Source: Stratiolaelaps scimitus (lineage: Eukaryota > Arthropoda > Arachnida > Mesostigmata > Laelapidae). Taken from it: 64,000 nucleotides of DNA. The translations under genes and the position numbers were made by a program. Positions 62,527 through 64,000 of this stretch are shown piece after piece; position 1 is the stretch's first letter, and each line of letters begins with the position of its first letter. The stretch covers positions 5,146,001 through 5,210,000 of the forward strand of contig JABWDB010000016.1 of NCBI GenBank assembly GCA_019614645.1. The letters run 5' to 3'. Below the pieces are notes generated by a model that searched no databases, was not told the DNA's origin, and was given only the letters and a program-made list of their open reading frames with translations.

Positions 62527-63201
62527 ATGAAGAACTGAACGAACGAAGGAGTGAAGCCTAGTGCCCCAAAACCAACCTTGAAGACACGGCAGTGGAAGCC
62601 GAGGCGGCCATCATCTGGACGAAAACGCAAATTCATGAATAAAGAAATTTAGTTTAACTTCCTGACATAGACAGATATTTCACAATGACACACTGCTCAC
62701 AGCTGCTGCTGCTGTTGCTGCTTCTGCTGCGGATCGTCGAAAAATGTCTAGGAAATGTGCTTGATAAAGATGAACATGGAGCGATTTTTCAAGTCGACCC
62801 TTTGTTTCGCATTACGGAAATCGTGTTGTCAGTTGCGTCAGTTAATTCGCGTTCACTTAATTATGCTTTGCGATTTATCTATTATCCACAGCTGAAAGGA
62901 CAGAGAGAAATTGTTAATTATCGACAGTTTCGTCGAAGCGTTTTGTCTGGGCACGTCTAAATAGAATTCCGTTGTTATTCGTCGTTGTTATATTTGTTAA
63001 ATTTGCTTAATCATAAATGTAGATGTCATCGTGAGATGAGTGCCACTTCTGCGCCATTGTGCCATCTCAGGTCATAGTCACACAAATGACGTGACGATAT
63101 GGTGATATTCCATCCATCTAACATCTTCTCTCCGCTGTGTTTGGCTGTTGGATTCTACGTGTTTCCGTATGGCCCGCGTAACCGCGAAATCTGATTTTCA
63201 G

Positions 63202-63305
63202 GACCAAATGCTCCGGGCCGTTTCATCGTCTGGTTCAGGAACGAGACGACCCTACTTGTTTTATGGCAGCCACCATACCCCAGTGGGGTATTCGACAAAT
63301 ACAAG
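63202..63305 (+). CDS. Ptp10D: Ptp10D-like receptor tyrosine phosphatase, coding exon 4 (first half of FN3 domain 3); gene continues past the window
   Basis: The acceptor CTGATTTTCAG ends at 63201 and the donor GTAAAC starts at 63306. The exon completes Arg256 and encodes residues to 290, ending in phase 0 after FDKYK. It is the most diagnostic exon. [10 protein letters not shown] and then [16 protein letters not shown] are nearly identical to the fly Ptp10D sequence [18 protein letters not shown], with the conserved FN3 Trp and Pro-Pro of the B-C region. NET is a possible N-glycosylation site. No further exon is visible between 63306 and 64000, so the rest of the FN3 array, the transmembrane helix and the phosphatase domain (with the HCSAGVGRSG active site in this family) lie downstream. 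In flies the protein acts in axon guidance, tracheal tube shape and EGFR signalling; that role is inferred here only by homology. Confidence 0.95.
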
Positions 63306-64000
63306 GTAAACACACATGACCTGAGCCTGACCACCTAGTTCCGAATACAATTTATACCTATATTGGCCATAAATATGCAGGTTCAGAAATAACGAACAAG
63401 AAGCTATACGTCGAAATTCATCAGCTTAGCATCGATCAAATATCTCAGGGCAAAGTACCGACAGTGTGTACATACAAACATGCTCGCATCGTTCCCGCTG
63501 ACATCAACGACCCAGTTTAGCGTGCGCAGATCAATCGGTGATAAGGTGATCATCATTTATCCTTATGGCCAATTGAGCAAAATAATTGCCCCGTCCCGTC
63601 GCGGAGCTCCTCTATTAAGCGGTGTGACATTATTAGGGTATGTCGGCGACAGATCAGATCCGAATTTCGCCAGGTAGGGTCTGAACGAACGGATTGAAAA
63701 TAAGTCCCGTCAGATGTCTCTGAGCGGAGTCCTGCGGCGCAGTGAACGTCGAACGTCGCCGTTTGGCGATTTCGAGTAGCTTCCTCTCGTAATAATTGAA
63801 TAAGAACAATAACCAACGGGCTACCTTTGGCTCTGTGCCAGCTTCACGGTGAGCAATGCAGAAACGACAGGAACGTAAGCAAAGCAAAGCTAAACATAGA
63901 ATGACGATTGAATATAGCAAATTTCGCCAGCGGGGGAGGGAGGACTGATTGACAACAGAAAATGTATCTGTATTCGCAGATGCTTGATTTTTGAATTCTT
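63306..64000 (+). other. Start of intron 4 of the Ptp10D-like gene (runs off the window)
   Basis: Begins with donor GTAAAC after a phase-0 exon end. Each AG acceptor I tried in this stretch leads quickly to a stop in phase 0 (for example after TATGCAG at about 63380 and TTCGCAG at about 63980), so the next exon is probably outside the window. Confidence 0.7.

Larger units (their letters stand above)
59967..63201 (+). other. Intron 3 of the Ptp10D-like gene (3.2 kb)
   Basis: GT-AG intron between phase-1 exon ends, at the FN3 2/3 boundary. It carries the large inverted repeat (60476-60913) and a purine-rich GA/GGGA tract at 62479-62526. An open frame at 61405-61989 (+, 194 codons) has no feature I recognise. 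Confidence 0.85.

Overview
The window looks like a piece of a large, intron-rich invertebrate nuclear genome, almost certainly an arthropod. It has no bacterial-style gene packing, no operons and no rRNA. It has many (AT)n, (GA)n and (CT)n microsatellites, GC-rich blocks alternating with AT-rich ones, abundant CpG, and remains of retroelements. The one gene I recognise matches the insect Ptp10D family. Its long introns and the composition would fit a chelicerate such as a mite or tick, but nothing here proves the lineage.

The only protein-coding gene I can support lies at the right-hand end on the + strand. It is the 5' part of a receptor-type tyrosine-protein phosphatase of the R3 group (Drosophila Ptp10D/Ptp4E; vertebrate PTPRB/PTPRJ/PTPRO). 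Four coding exons are seen: 44872-45205, 53029-53233, 59740-59966 and 63202-63305. They join in frame (phases 1, 2, 1, 0) to give 290 residues. These hold a signal sequence, fibronectin type III (FN3) domains 1 and 2, and the first half of FN3 domain 3. The remaining FN3 domains, the transmembrane segment and the catalytic domain must lie beyond base 64000. Introns are 7.8, 6.5 and 3.2 kb.

The first ~44.8 kb contain no gene I recognise. I see scattered chance open frames, simple repeats, a decayed stretch that resembles a non-LTR retrotransposon endonuclease (about 8150-8420), retroelement-like 3' tails (23507-23536 +, 25385-25411 -, 42876-42893 -), and tRNA-like SINE candidates. A 50-bp dispersed repeat occurs twice (6340-6398 and 34618-34674). 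Noncoding first exons of the phosphatase gene may lie here. Two weak regulatory candidates are a tandem TATA motif near 20057-20074 and a GC-rich block ending in a good splice donor at 14695.

The most unusual noncoding structures are a 438-bp inverted repeat with ~145-bp arms inside intron 3 (60476-60913), and a set of perfect short hairpins with 3-4 nt loops (9942, 10380, 34658, 57379), which are far more frequent than chance predicts. I found no convincing evidence of a wholly new biological system. The items worth checking are these palindromes, the repeat families and the gene's 5' end.
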